A stretch of DNA of 64,000 nucleotides from Plasmodium malariae (taxonomy: Eukaryota > Apicomplexa > Aconoidasida > Haemosporida > Plasmodiidae). Made by a program: the position numbers and the translations under genes. Below, piece by piece: positions 23,670-35,110 of this stretch (its first letter is position 1; every line of letters begins with the position of its first letter). The stretch is from NCBI RefSeq assembly GCF_900090045.1, contig NC_041785.1, positions 1,364,001-1,428,000 of the forward strand, read 5' to 3'. The notes under the pieces were generated by a model. It was not told the DNA's origin and ran no database searches. It saw only the letters and a list, made by a program, of their open reading frames with translations.

Positions 23670-26600
23670 TTACTTCATTTTTTTTTTATGTTCATTATTT
23701 TTTATTTCTCCCCCCTTCCTAGCTAGCCAATAACTGACATTTAGGAAAGACAACTCTTTTTCTCTTTACACGTTACAAAAATTGCCTTTTCCTATACTTA
23801 TACAACCTACTCACCTTTTTATTTTGTTCTCCTTTTCCCCTTGATACATAGAAATCTCTGCTGTGAGGGATTTGATAAGAGTTTCCTTCTCACGTAGTTT
23901 CTGTTTTATTTGGGTTATATCTTGGACATTGGTATTCTTTGACCTACTGCTTAGCTCCTTTTGTAATTCTTCACATTCTTTAGTTTTTAACTCAATGATA
24001 GCATTTTTTTTCATTGATTCTTCTGTTTTTTCTATTAATTTTTTCTGCACATTTTTAAGTTTTTGTATTAAGTCGAAAGCAGTTGGATCATTTCCTTCTA
24101 AGTTTCTCCATCTGTGAATATTTATAGGTTTTTCTAATTCTTCTGACAATGTTTTAACCTTTGCTTGCTCATTAATTAATTCTTTTTTCAACGAGTTAAT
24201 TTCCATTTTGTTGTTATTCAAAACCTCTTTCGATACATTACTTAACGCATTAGAATTTTTTAAGTTAGAGATAGTCTTATTTAAATTTTTAATTTCTTGC
24301 AGTTGTGTTTTATTTGTTACATCTAGTTTATCATGAGATATTTGAAGTAGTTTTAGTTTCTCCCTTAAGGTTGTTATTTGGTCTGTTTTTTCATTTATTT
24401 CGTTATTTAATAAGTCTTTTTCTTTTTTTGTTTGATTAAGATTTTTGTCCGAAAATTTTAACTTACTATTTAATTCATTTATTTCTACTTCTAAATTATC
24501 TACTGTTTTTTTATCATGTACTATTTGAGTCTTACAATTTTCATTTTGATGTTTGTATCTTTCTATTTGTTCTTTTAATTTTTCAGATTGACTAATTATA
24601 TTTTTTTTGTCCTCTATCATATCATTTAACATAGATTCTAAATTCTTTTTTTCATTTTTTATGATATCCAGCTCGTTAGTTTGAAACTTGAATTTCTCTT
24701 CTAAGCTGTTTAATTTTTCTTTTGTTTCCATCAGAATTTTACTAGTATTTATTTTTTCGCTTTTTATATTTTCATATAACGATTTCTCCTTTGCTAAATC
24801 GTTTTTTAGAGAGTTAACTATTTTTACATAAGTACTGATTTTACTGTCTTTCGTTACTAGCTCATTAGTGCTACTAACCACTTTACTATTTGTATGAGAG
24901 AGGTCATGCAACAATTTATCTTTTTCCTTAACAAGTGCATGTATTTCTTCATTTAATTTATTTTTTTCTTCTATACCTTTTTTAATATCTTTTTCTAAAT
25001 TTATGTTACAAATTTTCTCTTTCTTTGCTATTTCTGTATTCTTTTTAATGACTTCATCAATTTTTTCAATTAATTTTTTTGTTTGTTCCTTTTCTATTAT
25101 CAAATCATTAATTTCTCTTCTCTGGTTTTGATATTTCTGCTTAGTTTCTTCAGTTAATTTTATGATATTCTGAATTTCATATGTGAGAGATTTTACATTA
25201 ATATCTAGTGATTTCTTCTCTTTCTCTAACATTTTTATTTTATAATATTCTTGATCTAATTTCATTTTGATTTTTGTATTGTTATTAGTAAGACTGTTTA
25301 TAACCGTTGTGTTGTTCACAATTTCATTTTCTTTCATTTTAATTTCGTTCATAAGTAATTTATTTTTTTTGTTTAAGTCTTCTACCTTTTGTTCATAATC
25401 ATTGTTTTTTTTTATTATTTCTTTTTGTTTCTTTTCTAATAAATCCATTTTATCTAGTAAGTTTGTATTACTATTTTGCAAGTCTTTATTTTTGTTTATT
25501 TGATTGTCTAACAACTTTTGTGTTTTAATTAACTCTTCATTCATATAATTCCTTTCCTCAATTAAAATTTCTGTGTTCTTTTCAATTAATAATTTATCTT
25601 TATTATACTCTTCATCTAATTTTTTGTGTTCTTCTATTTCTTTTTTTAACGTATCTATTGTAGTATTTTTTTTTATATTTTCTTTTTTAGCACATTTTAA
25701 ACTATCATTTATTTCAAGATTTTCGTTTTTTAATTCTTTACTATTTTTTTCTAAATTGTCTACTTTTAATAATATGTGTTCATTTTCTCTTTTTAAAGAT
25801 TCAATTTCTTTATTTTTCTTTTCTATCTTTACCTCCAATTCTTCAATACTACTTTTTAATGTTTCGATATTCTCTAAATAATTCTCCTTTTCACAACTCC
25901 ATCTATCCTCTTTTTTCTGATTACTATCAAATAAGACTTGTAGTTTATCCAACTGACCTTGTAGTAGTAGCACATTTTTTTTTTCTTCTTCATAGCTTTT
26001 AATAATTTGCTTATTCTTTACCATATTTTTTTCTATCTCTTCCTTTAGTTTTCTTATGTTCTCTTCGTATTGCTTATTTTTTTCCTCTCTTTCTTTCACG
26101 AATTTAAGTGTCCGCTTAAATTCTTTTTTTAAATTTTTTACTTTCCACACGCTGTTTTTACCATTACTGCTGTTATTGTTAGTAGGACTACCACTACGGC
26201 TGCGGCTTTTGCCATGATTAGGATTAGAATTACCTTTATTGTTACTACTACAATTATATCTTCTATTTATAATGATACTTACGTTTGTGCTTATATTTTT
26301 AAGGAAGTTCACTACACCTTCAAAATTGATACTGTTAATATCAGTGCACTCATCACTTGTGTTTACATCTGAACACTTCCCTGATTCATTGTTTTCGATT
26401 TTTTTTTTCTTTGCCTTAAACTTCTTCCCATTTTTTATCTTTTTTTTCCTTTCTTTTTCATTATCTTCGTTACTATTACTTGATTTTATGTCTCCATTTT
26501 GGCATTCCCCAGCTTTACTGTCCTCTTCACGTGCTTCATTCGCTTCGTTTGTTTCATTTGCTTTGTTCGTTTCGTTCGCTTCGTTCGTTTTGTTCGCTTC

Positions 26601-26804
26601 GTTCGTTTTGTTCGCTTCGTTCGTTTTGTTCGCTTCGTTCGTTTCGTTCGCTTCGTTCGTTTCGTTCGCTTCGTTCGTTTTGTTCGCTTCGTTCGCTTCG
26701 TTCATTTCGCTCGTTTTGTTTTTTTCATTTTTATAATCAATCCCTCCATCCTGCATCTCACTTTGCAGCCTATCATCCGAATTCTCATCAGGGGAGGAAA
26801 TCAT
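23670..26804 (-). CDS. Large coiled-coil protein with NEANKT repeats, two exons
   Basis: Exon 1 is 26804-23815 (996 codons and two bases). Its frame stops at a TGA that is part of a consensus donor (AAAAG|GTGAGT). An acceptor TAAATGTCAG 81 bp on gives a phase-matched last exon, 23733-23670, adding about 21 residues (YWLARKGGEIKNNEH). Residues 35-91 are hexapeptide repeats of NEANKT or NEANET. Residues about 105-160 are Lys-rich and may hold a nuclear signal. From about 215 to the end the protein is continuous heptad-like coiled coil rich in Lys, Glu, Asn and Leu, with one break near 893-900 (INIHRWRNLEGNDP). No enzymatic motif is visible. It could be a cytoskeletal, centrosomal or tethering scaffold; length and composition do not decide. 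Confidence 0.85.
26552..26712 (-). repeat. 18-bp in-frame tandem repeat (NEANKT/NEANET)
   Basis: About nine copies of an 18-bp unit in exon 1 of the coiled-coil gene. The plus strand reads TTCGTTCGCTTCGTTTG-type sequence, which is G+C-richer than its surroundings and lacks stops in all plus frames, so three overlapping spurious frames of Arg/Phe/Val appear there. Confidence 0.9.
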
Positions 26805-27920
26805 TTTCTACTTTGTCCAAAAAAAATAAAAAATAAAATAAAGTTCAACATTTATATTTTATTAAACGAGTAAAGGAGCCAAATAGACAAGAATGAAAAG
26901 GTAATAATGAACGGGAAGGTCAAAATGAGGTCTATATCCTAAGACATTTCAGAATTTTTGGCTATCCTATTTTTGCCCGCAAAACTGGTTGTCTCTTCGG
27001 TAGCTCAACACCTTAAAATTTTGTACCGAAATGGAGAGAAAAAAAAGCAGATAACTGGGAAAAAATAGGTAAAAATTGGCAAAACATGGACAAAAAATCT
27101 GCTAAAAATGGGCAAAAAGGGAGAAAGAAAGAAAAAATCTTCTAGCCCTTTTCAATCAAAATAGTAACATTACCCTTTTCTCAAAGTGCATATTTCTGAC
27201 GTGATTTTTTTTTTTTTTTTCAAAAAATACTTATGTATTTTTTCTTTTATATAGTAGGTTATCTGCAATTACACTTAATTAGAAGGTTTATACTGCTCTT
27301 TTTCTTTATCATCTATAATTATCATTTTTTAAAAATATATGTCAAAATTCATAATTTTCCCATTCAACGCATGTGTATGCATATTCATATATATATATAT
27401 AATTATCAATTTTGTCTATTGTTTATTTTATTTTTATTTTTTTTTTTTTGAAAAATTTAATATCTATATATTTACAGTGAGAATCCTATAATGTTATAAA
27501 AATTAATAAAATGATAGAGCCCTTTATCGAATTTAGTAGGAGCATCATATTTAAGAGAAAACATATATCCATACATACACATATATGCTTGAGCATATAT
27601 ATGTACATACATAAATTTCTATATATCCTCACATTCATTAAAAATTAATAAAAGTTTTAAATAAGTAAATCCACTTTAACAGCCTACGTAGTTGTCTTTT
27701 ATTAAATGATGGCGGAAAAAAAAAAAAAAATAAAGGTAAGGAAAGAAAAGCAAAGCAGAGCAAAGAATGAGGAAAGTAAAAGCATAAACAAATGACAAAT
27801 TCGAAATTACAAAAACAAAAAAATTAATCAGACGGAGGAGGAAGTAAGTTTAAAATAACGATAAAAACAAAACAATAAATTAGAGCAAAAAAGCGTAAAA
27901 CAGGGGTAAAAACAAAGGAG

Positions 27921-27953
<33 letters not shown>

Positions 27954-28661
27954 AATCAAATACCATAGAATAATATAAAATAAAATGATATAACATATGA
28001 TATCCCTGGAGAAAAAGGAGCCGAAATTATAAAATACATAAATAAAGAAAATAAAGATATATACACACTCATAGATGCATACATATGCAAAGACAGTATT
28101 GTATTTAAAAAATCCCATATATTGCTTCATACGTAAAATTAATTTTTTTTTTTTTAATTATGATAAGATGGATTGTTAACACATTAGTTAATTAGAAAAT
28201 GGTACAACTTGTGTATAAAATGACGACAAATTAAAAGAGTGGTGTAATATATATATATATATATATATTTATTTATATCTGTATGGACATATGGATATAT
28301 CAGTGTTAACTGCCGAGTCTACATAGCCTTGAAGCTACCACATACTGCTTTTTAATACTTACTCAAAATTGATAATTTTCTATAAGTATGCAAAAACAAA
28401 TATATATAGATGTGCCTAATATATATTCGTTGTGATTCTTTTTTTTTTTTTGGTTACATTTTCTATTTTGCATTTGGGGGAGTATGTACATCTATATGTG
28501 TGGTTTTGTGTGCAGATTTGTATGTGTTTATTTATAAGCTTACAATTATATGATTACCTTTATATACTTAAATTCATATGTTTACATTTATATGCTTACA
28601 TTTATGTGTTCAGATGAATATTATCCTATTTATTTACAATCCCACATCTTCACCGAGACAG
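26805..28661. other. Intergenic region upstream of the coiled-coil gene
   Basis: Holds the promoter of the coiled-coil gene and the 3' flank of the CRAL-TRIO gene. A purine-rich piece at 27030-27130 repeats a loose GGCAAAA/TGGACAAAA word. Poly(dA) of about 34 lies at 27918-27951, and (TA)n at 28247-28268. No gene supported. Confidence 0.65.
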
Positions 28662-31616
28662 CTACGTTTTAGAAGCCGTCTTGTTAAAAAATTGCAAACC
28701 AATAATCTTAATTTTCTTCAGTTTCTTTTTTCCCTCCTCGGACACATTAGATTTTATATTTGTGTTAATATCTGACGCACTTTGAGATAATTTCACATTT
28801 TTTTTTTTGTTTTCATTACGCAATTCATGATCAATAGTGTTTGTTACATTTGTATCGGATTGAGAAAGATTGCACAGGATGTTCGATTTATTGTAATATT
28901 GATTATCAGATGTAGAATCGTCTAACGTGTCCTCTTGAAATTTGTTTTCAGTTGTCAATTTCTTATATGGGCTTTTGGACACCTTAGAACTACGAGAATT
29001 AGAGTCATTAATATTAGCACCATTTGTAGTATAAGTGTAATTAGTAGTATTCGCACAATTCGTACTCTTCGAATAATTGGTGTTATTCGCAGTAGTGGTA
29101 GCACTATTCTTCTTATAACTTGATGGGTCATAATCTAACCTTTTTGGAAAAATGGGTTTAAGGCTAATTATTGGTTTTTTTGAGCTTAATTTGACACCAC
29201 AGTTATCGTTTTGTAATGCATTATTATAAGCACTGTACTTACCGTTGCTATCGGTATGTCTACTGCTACTACCGGTATGTCTACTGCTACTACCAGTATG
29301 TCTACTGCTACTACCGGTATGTCTACTGCTACTACCGGTATGTCTACTGCTACTACCGGCATGTCTACTGCTGCTACCGGTATGCCTACTTCTGCTATCA
29401 GTATGACTACTACTACTACCGCTAGGACTATCGCTGCTAACACTACTACTGGAAGCGCCATTTTTATACACTTTTTGAAAATCCATTGCTGTTTTTCCCA
29501 GGCATATTTCAGCAGCTCCTGTGTTCTCGAATTTCTGTTGCGCATTATTACAAGCATTGCAATCTAGACCTATCTTATTTAAGAAAGCATTTTCTGCATA
29601 TTCTATTTTTTCATATTGTTCTGTGAACTCTTCCATAAATAAACTATTTGCTGCTTTAATTTTATAAAAACTTTTCTTACCTTGTTTATTGTCTTCTTTA
29701 TTACTATATGTATAATTGTTATTTAAAATATGACCTTCTGCAACTAATGAGTTTTTACTGTTGTCTTCAAAAATGGATACAGAATTTTTGTAGAATTTTA
29801 TTTCACTAGTTTTGGCCTCTTCTTCATCTAACTCAATCTCCTTTTTTTTTTCATCATCTATATTACATCTCTCTTGTATGACTGTATTTTCAAATTTTTT
29901 ATTATTTATTTTTAACTTGTTGGTATATCGTAATTTTCCTTTTTCTTTATTACTTTCCTTTTCATAGTTACTACTCATATTGAAGCTACTTAACGATTTT
30001 ATGATATTTAATGTACTATGGTCTTCTTCTGTGTTTCTTACCGATGGCATGATATTCGATGTGTTCAATGTATGTGCTATGCTATGATGACAATTACCAC
30101 TTGTTCCACTACTTCGTCTACCATCCCTTCCGTTGCTCCCCCCATTTTTTCTTCTGCTACTTGCAGTAGTATTGTGAGTCAGCGCCTCGACTGTTATATT
30201 GTTCTCTATATACTTAAAATAGCACCTCATTGAGTTAAAATTTGACTTAACAATGAGATGGCTTATTAAAAAGGGAAACCTACTTATTAAATAACTAACG
30301 GTTATATTCGGCAAATATAAATGTTTTATTTTAAAAAACCATATATGTGAACTTCCAGCATTAACAATATATTTACATTTTGAATTGATATATTTATTAT
30401 TTTTCAAAAAACTATTATTATCCACATGATATTCTTCCTTCATAACTGAATTGATGAAATTTTTGTTCAGAAAATAATCATTTCCGCTTAGTTTTTTTTT
30501 CTTTTTTTTCTTCTTACTTAGACCGTTATTACTACTACTACTCTTCTTAAATTTATTACTATAATTTAATTCCTCATTTAAATAGGAGCACTGTTTTTTC
30601 ATCTCTTCTTTATTACTATTTTCTATTAACTTCAAGTGCATCGAATATCCTGAGGTTACATATTCATACACTTTTTTATTTATCTCGTTAAAAACATCAA
30701 ACTTGACATAACTGTTTTTTCCTATTTCTTCCTCCACCTCCTCCTTTATATGATAACAGTTGGGGTAAAAGGAAAAAGGATAAAATATATTATTTTTGAT
30801 TTCTTGTATTCCTCCATACTTCCTTTCTAATTGTGTTTCTAAGATTTCCTCTCTTAGATAAGGCACGTAATTGGTATCTAAAATTTTTAATTTTTTAGTC
30901 ATATAGGATGGTGCAAAATTTAAAAAAGATTTTCCAAATGTTTTAAAAAATTTGGGTGCATCAATTATATACATCCTAAACAATCTACATCGATATTTTG
31001 AATTCATAATTTCTAATAACTTCATAAATGTAGACATTGGAAATTTTGACATTGATATACCTGAACAATCAATTAAGGATATATAATTTTCTACTTTTCC
31101 GGGGATACACAAATATTTTAAAAAAAATTCAAAACAAAAAAAAAATAAATTCGTTAACTTTTCAACATCCAACAATTCAATATTTAATAAATTTATTATC
31201 ATTATAGGTCTACATTTTTTATCTCTCCCATGCCAATACATTACCCCTTTATTAATATCATGTATAACATCTTTTTCTTTTATAGGAAGAACATCAGATA
31301 ACCGAAATTCAAAATTACTTTTTATTAATTCTAACGCTTTTGCAAAGTCAAACTGCGCTGAGTACAAATAGCGCAAACACTCATTTTCAAAGAATATCTT
31401 ATTTATTTTTAACGATTTATTTTTACAATATCTTTTAAATTCACTTATTGCAATTTCTTCTTCTGTGTTAATAAAGGTATTATGAAAAATGTATCTCAGT
31501 TTTGCATTTTTGTCATACACATCTTCCTTATTTGGTTCAAAAAAAAATACATTCTCATCTATTGTGTATTCATTTATCTTTTTCTCAATTACCACCTTTC
31601 CTCTCGACAGTTCCAT
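28662..31616 (-). CDS. CRAL-TRIO (Sec14-like) lipid-binding domain protein
   Basis: 984 codons, single exon. Residues about 55-110 are the N-terminal helical part: ISEFKRYCKNKSL, then FLRYLYSAQFDFAKALELIK-type 'LR-F-L-A-x-x-F-D-x-x-K-A' spacing. The CRAL-TRIO pocket spans about 120-270, with GVMYWHGRDKKCRPIMIINL, NYISLIDCSGISMSKF, FRMYIIDAPKFFKTFGKSFL, KKLKILDTNY and the closing LERKYGG. Sec14-like proteins move phosphatidylinositol, phosphatidylcholine or other hydrophobic ligands between membranes; the ligand here is unknown. The long C-terminal half is Ser/Asn/Lys-rich and contains a seven-residue SSSRHTG repeat at about 730-790. A low-complexity insert of KKKKKKKLSGND type lies near 385. 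No transmembrane helix is evident, so it is probably cytosolic or peripheral. Confidence 0.92.
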   Translation of the reverse strand: MELSRGKVVIEKKINEYTIDENVFFFEPNKEDVYDKNAKLRYIFHNTFINTEEEIAISEFKRYCKNKSLKINKIFFENECLRYLYSAQFDFAKALELIKSNFEFRLSDVLPIKEKDVIHDINKGVMYWHGRDKKCRPIMIINLLNIELLDVEKLTNLFFFCFEFFLKYLCIPGKVENYISLIDCSGISMSKFPMSTFMKLLEIMNSKYRCRLFRMYIIDAPKFFKTFGKSFLNFAPSYMTKKLKILDTNYVPYLREEILETQLERKYGGIQEIKNNIFYPFSFYPNCYHIKEEVEEEIGKNSYVKFDVFNEINKKVYEYVTSGYSMHLKLIENSNKEEMKKQCSYLNEELNYSNKFKKSSSSNNGLSKKKKKKKKLSGNDYFLNKNFINSVMKEEYHVDNNSFLKNNKYINSKCKYIVNAGSSHIWFFKIKHLYLPNITVSYLISRFPFLISHLIVKSNFNSMRCYFKYIENNITVEALTHNTTASSRRKNGGSNGRDGRRSSGTSGNCHHSIAHTLNTSNIMPSVRNTEEDHSTLNIIKSLSSFNMSSNYEKESNKEKGKLRYTNKLKINNKKFENTVIQERCNIDDEKKKEIELDEEEAKTSEIKFYKNSVSIFEDNSKNSLVAEGHILNNNYTYSNKEDNKQGKKSFYKIKAANSLFMEEFTEQYEKIEYAENAFLNKIGLDCNACNNAQQKFENTGAAEICLGKTAMDFQKVYKNGASSSSVSSDSPSGSSSSHTDSRSRHTGSSSRHAGSSSRHTGSSSRHTGSSSRHTGSSSRHTGSSSRHTDSNGKYSAYNNALQNDNCGVKLSSKKPIISLKPIFPKRLDYDPSSYKKNSATTTANNTNYSKSTNCANTTNYTYTTNGANINDSNSRSSKVSKSPYKKLTTENKFQEDTLDDSTSDNQYYNKSNILCNLSQSDTNVTNTIDHELRNENKKKNVKLSQSASDINTNIKSNVSEEGKKKLKKIKIIGLQFFNKTASKT
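29251..29425 (-). repeat. 21-bp in-frame tandem repeat (SSSRHTG)
   Basis: About eight copies of a 21-bp unit inside the CRAL-TRIO gene code for Ser-Ser-Ser-Arg-His-Thr-Gly. Edge copies carry substitutions (HTDS, HAGS) while the core is nearly uniform. Confidence 0.9.
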
Positions 31617-32923
31617 AGTAAAAAGCTATGTTTGACTTAGCTTGGATTCACTTAATATGATATATCTTTATTTGAATTATTCACTTTTACTTTATTTTTT
31701 TATTTGTTTTCAACTATATCTTCTGATACGATTTTACTGTGTAGTAGCTTCCTTACATGTACGAATTCGGCACATATGTGTATGTATTCCTCTGTAGTAT
31801 GTACTTTTCTTGTGTGTACGGATTTTTCGCGTACACACGGATTTTTTTGATGTATATATATTTCTCTTATTTGTTCTGTTTGTTCTTATTCTTTATTAGT
31901 TTTGCATATTTCTTGCTTATTTTTTTACGTATTTGTTGTATTCTTTTTGCGCATTTTTTGCATACCGTTTGTGTATTTTTTATGTATCTTTCGCGTACCT
32001 TTTTTTTTTTTTTTTTTTTTTTACAGTTTTCAGCTTTTTATTTTTTCGCCTCTTTGCTATTTCCTTTTTCATTCATTTGCAACATGCTAATAATAGTATC
32101 ATTAATAAAATTTGAAAAAACGGCTTCTTATATATAAGGTGATAATACATTTTTTTAATTTTTTAGCATATATGGAATATTTAGTTCTATCTAAATTATG
32201 TGAATTGCCCTTTATTACTCATAATTTAAAGTATGTTCACCTAATTAAGAGGTAAATTGATATATTTTGTATGTATATATATATATATATATACATACAT
32301 TTATATAAATACGTATAAATAAAACTTTGATATATGGAGGAACGCACTCTTTTTTTTTTTTTTTTCTCTTATAACATGTTATTTTTAAATTTCTTACGCA
32401 TAATAATATGTTAACTTTTTTTTGCACTTGTTAACGAATTTTTCTCGTATTATTGTTGTCATTGAGTAAGTATATTTCTAATGCCGCTAATAATGATGTT
32501 ACGCTGAATTACTATTTAAACTGGCTTCTATCACTTAATATTATTACATCAACTACCATATAAAGGTCCTTGTTACATAATTATTCGTGTGTTTTCTGTT
32601 TTCTGCACTCTTCAAAATATGAACCTTGCTATACTCGAGTAATATGAATAAGGGGCACAAATGTATTTTATATTTTTCATATAAATGTATTACACATGCA
32701 TATACGCAAACATATATATACGTATAAACACATATGTATATGTATATAAAATATACAAATTAAAATAGTGTGTTATATGATAAAAAAATATTTCACAATT
32801 TTTTTTTTAACTCATACAGGTGTACAGAGAATATGAAATGTTTTTCCTTCAACATATTCTGAACAATTTGTGCTACGTATATGAAAATGCTAAAGTACAA
32901 AAAAAAAAAAAAAAAAAAAATAT

Positions 32924-32955
<32 letters not shown>

Positions 32956-33617
32956 GAATGTACATATTTCGCTTATTAAATATATATCAATATTTAAAGT
33001 AGTATTGAAACATTAACATTTTTGAAGTCTAAATTGAAGAATATAAATAAATTAATCATATTAGCATTAATATTTGTAATTATAAACAATTAAAACATGA
33101 AAGACGAAAAATGAAAGATAAAAAGAAATAAATTAGAAAAACAGAAACAAAAAAAAAGAAAAACAAAAAAAAAAAAAAAAAAAAGAAAAACAAAAAAAAA
33201 ATGAATAAGCAACATGTATATATTATTAAAGAAATATCTTCTATTCGTTTACTACATAAATATGATAAATTTATGTATATAAAAACGTACAATTTTTTCT
33301 ATAATTGAAGTCTTTTTTTTTTTTTTTGAGATTTGAATATTTTTAAAAAATGGAAAATGTGGTGAATGTTAAAAAAAAGTTAACATATAAAAAGAAAAGA
33401 AAAAAAAATCAACAATAAAACAACTTATTTCTTAGTAACAGTAACATAGAAAAATACGTTATAATTTCTTAATATGTTACTACTGTGATTTATTTCCAAA
33501 TGGTTATTAATAAGAAATGAACAAACTCAATGAACTCTTTTAAAATTTTATGACAACTTTTATACACATCATGCAAATATATGAATTGTACAGGTCATGT
33601 ATGAATGTAACGGTTGT

Positions 33618-33752
33618 GTAAAAATGTATGATTGTACAGGTTATAAAAAAATGTATGATTGTACAGGTTATAAAAAAATGTATGATTGTACAGGTTATAA
33701 AAAAATGTATGATTGTACAGGTTATAAAAAAATGTATGATTATAACATGTTA
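33618..33752. repeat. 27-bp minisatellite
   Basis: Five copies of GTACAGGTTATAAAAAAATG plus TATGATT, four of them identical, flanked on both sides to about 33590 and 33900 by increasingly diverged copies. Intergenic; the minus strand reads YNHTFFYNL in every copy but has no context of a gene. Confidence 0.9.
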
Positions 33753-34383
33753 TAAAAAAAGGCATCACTGCATAGGTCATGTAAAAATGTATGAACTGTA
33801 AAGGTCACATAAAATATACAATTATACAGGTTACACATAATGTACTATTGTATAAGTCATGTAAAATACATGAATTGTTCGAATTACGTAAAACATATAG
33901 GTTGCATATATGTACATTGTATACACATAAATTATAAACAAAAAAACCTTTTTTTAATTTTTTTTTTTGGACCATGTTTTTGCTAAAAAAAAAAGAAAAA
34001 ATAGCGAAATTCAAATGTGAAAAACAAAATTCGTGTAATGTGTATAAATAAATAATATGTTAATTATTTTATTTTTTATTTCATCTTTCCCAGTATAATT
34101 TTAATTCTATTTAATGAGTTTAACAAAAAATAAATAAAAAATTGTTCAAAGGACCTTTCTTTTATCAAGTTTTTTAATGAAAAATGAGAATTTATACTAA
34201 ATCCCTTTTCTACTACTTTTTAATTTTGCAAGTAATTTAAAAATATTTAATGAGTCTCAAATATGTGTATAAATTTCTAACGCTACACATTTATTAATTT
34301 GAGTTATATATATCTACATTTAATTTTTTAATCAAAAAGGAGAACTAAAAAATAGTCAAAACGACATTGAGAGTAGTGGATAA

Positions 34384-34419
<36 letters not shown>

Positions 34420-34550
34420 GTATTAACATTTGTCTGAATTTTACATCTCCGTAAAAAACGCATATATACACGTATGCTGTTGAATAATCATATTTTTCGT
34501 GCTATATTTGTATACCCTTCTGCATATGCAAACTCCAAGTATGCACGAAC

Positions 34551-34577
34551 ATGGGGTTGCACAACAAGGCTGCGAAG
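34551..34577 (+). other. GNRA-type hairpin in a G+C-rich islet
   Basis: AACAAGGCT, loop GCGA, then AGCC-G-TTGTT can fold into a nine-pair stem with one bulged G and a GCGA (GNRA) tetraloop. It sits in the most G+C-rich stretch of an otherwise AT-rich 3-kb gap. It may be part of a structured noncoding RNA or chance; no known RNA family is recognised. Confidence 0.35.
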
Positions 34578-34712
34578 CCGTTGTTCATATATAATCCTTC
34601 AGGAATAATAGAAAAAGTGAAATAACTAACAATGTATACACGTTCATGCTATTTTTCAGGAAACAAAAAAGAAGAAAAAATAAAAAATAAATAAATATAA
34701 ATATAAATATAA

Positions 34713-34785
<73 letters not shown>

Positions 34786-34834
34786 CATGCCTATATTTTC
34801 TTTTAACACAATAATAATGTAATTACATCGTTCT

Positions 34835-35077
34835 ATGCAACTTTTTTGTTTAACATTTTTTCTTTCCAAATATATACATGAATATACGCTGAATTACAAA
34901 AATGTCAATAGGTGTATAGCAAAAAATATGGATTTATCAAGAATAATGTGCCAAGAACTGATAAAAGCATTTTCAGAAAGGTTACGCTGTACAACAGCTA
35001 CAACTCAAGAGAGTTAAAAAAACACTGCGAAGTAAGAAAATAAAGAAAAAAAAAAAAGAGCACATATAATGTGCACA

Positions 35078-35110
<33 letters not shown>

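Larger units (their letters stand above)
31617..34834. other. 3.2-kb divergent intergenic region (CRAL-TRIO / FabB-F)
   Basis: Contains the promoters of the CRAL-TRIO gene (-) and the FabB/F gene (+). Features are a T-rich stretch 31750-32130 with Phe-rich spurious frames, poly(dA) tracts at 32899-32952 and 33171-33200, a 27-bp minisatellite at 33618-33752, a G+C-richer islet with a hairpin at 34525-34580, and a long (TA)n at 34726-34780 that ends about 55 bp before the first FabB/F codon. I see no further protein-coding gene. Confidence 0.65.

Noticed and set aside
31757..32137. 126-codon hydrophobic plus-strand frame
   Set aside because: Almost all Phe, Ile, Tyr and Leu, from T-rich promoter DNA; no ordered transmembrane pattern.
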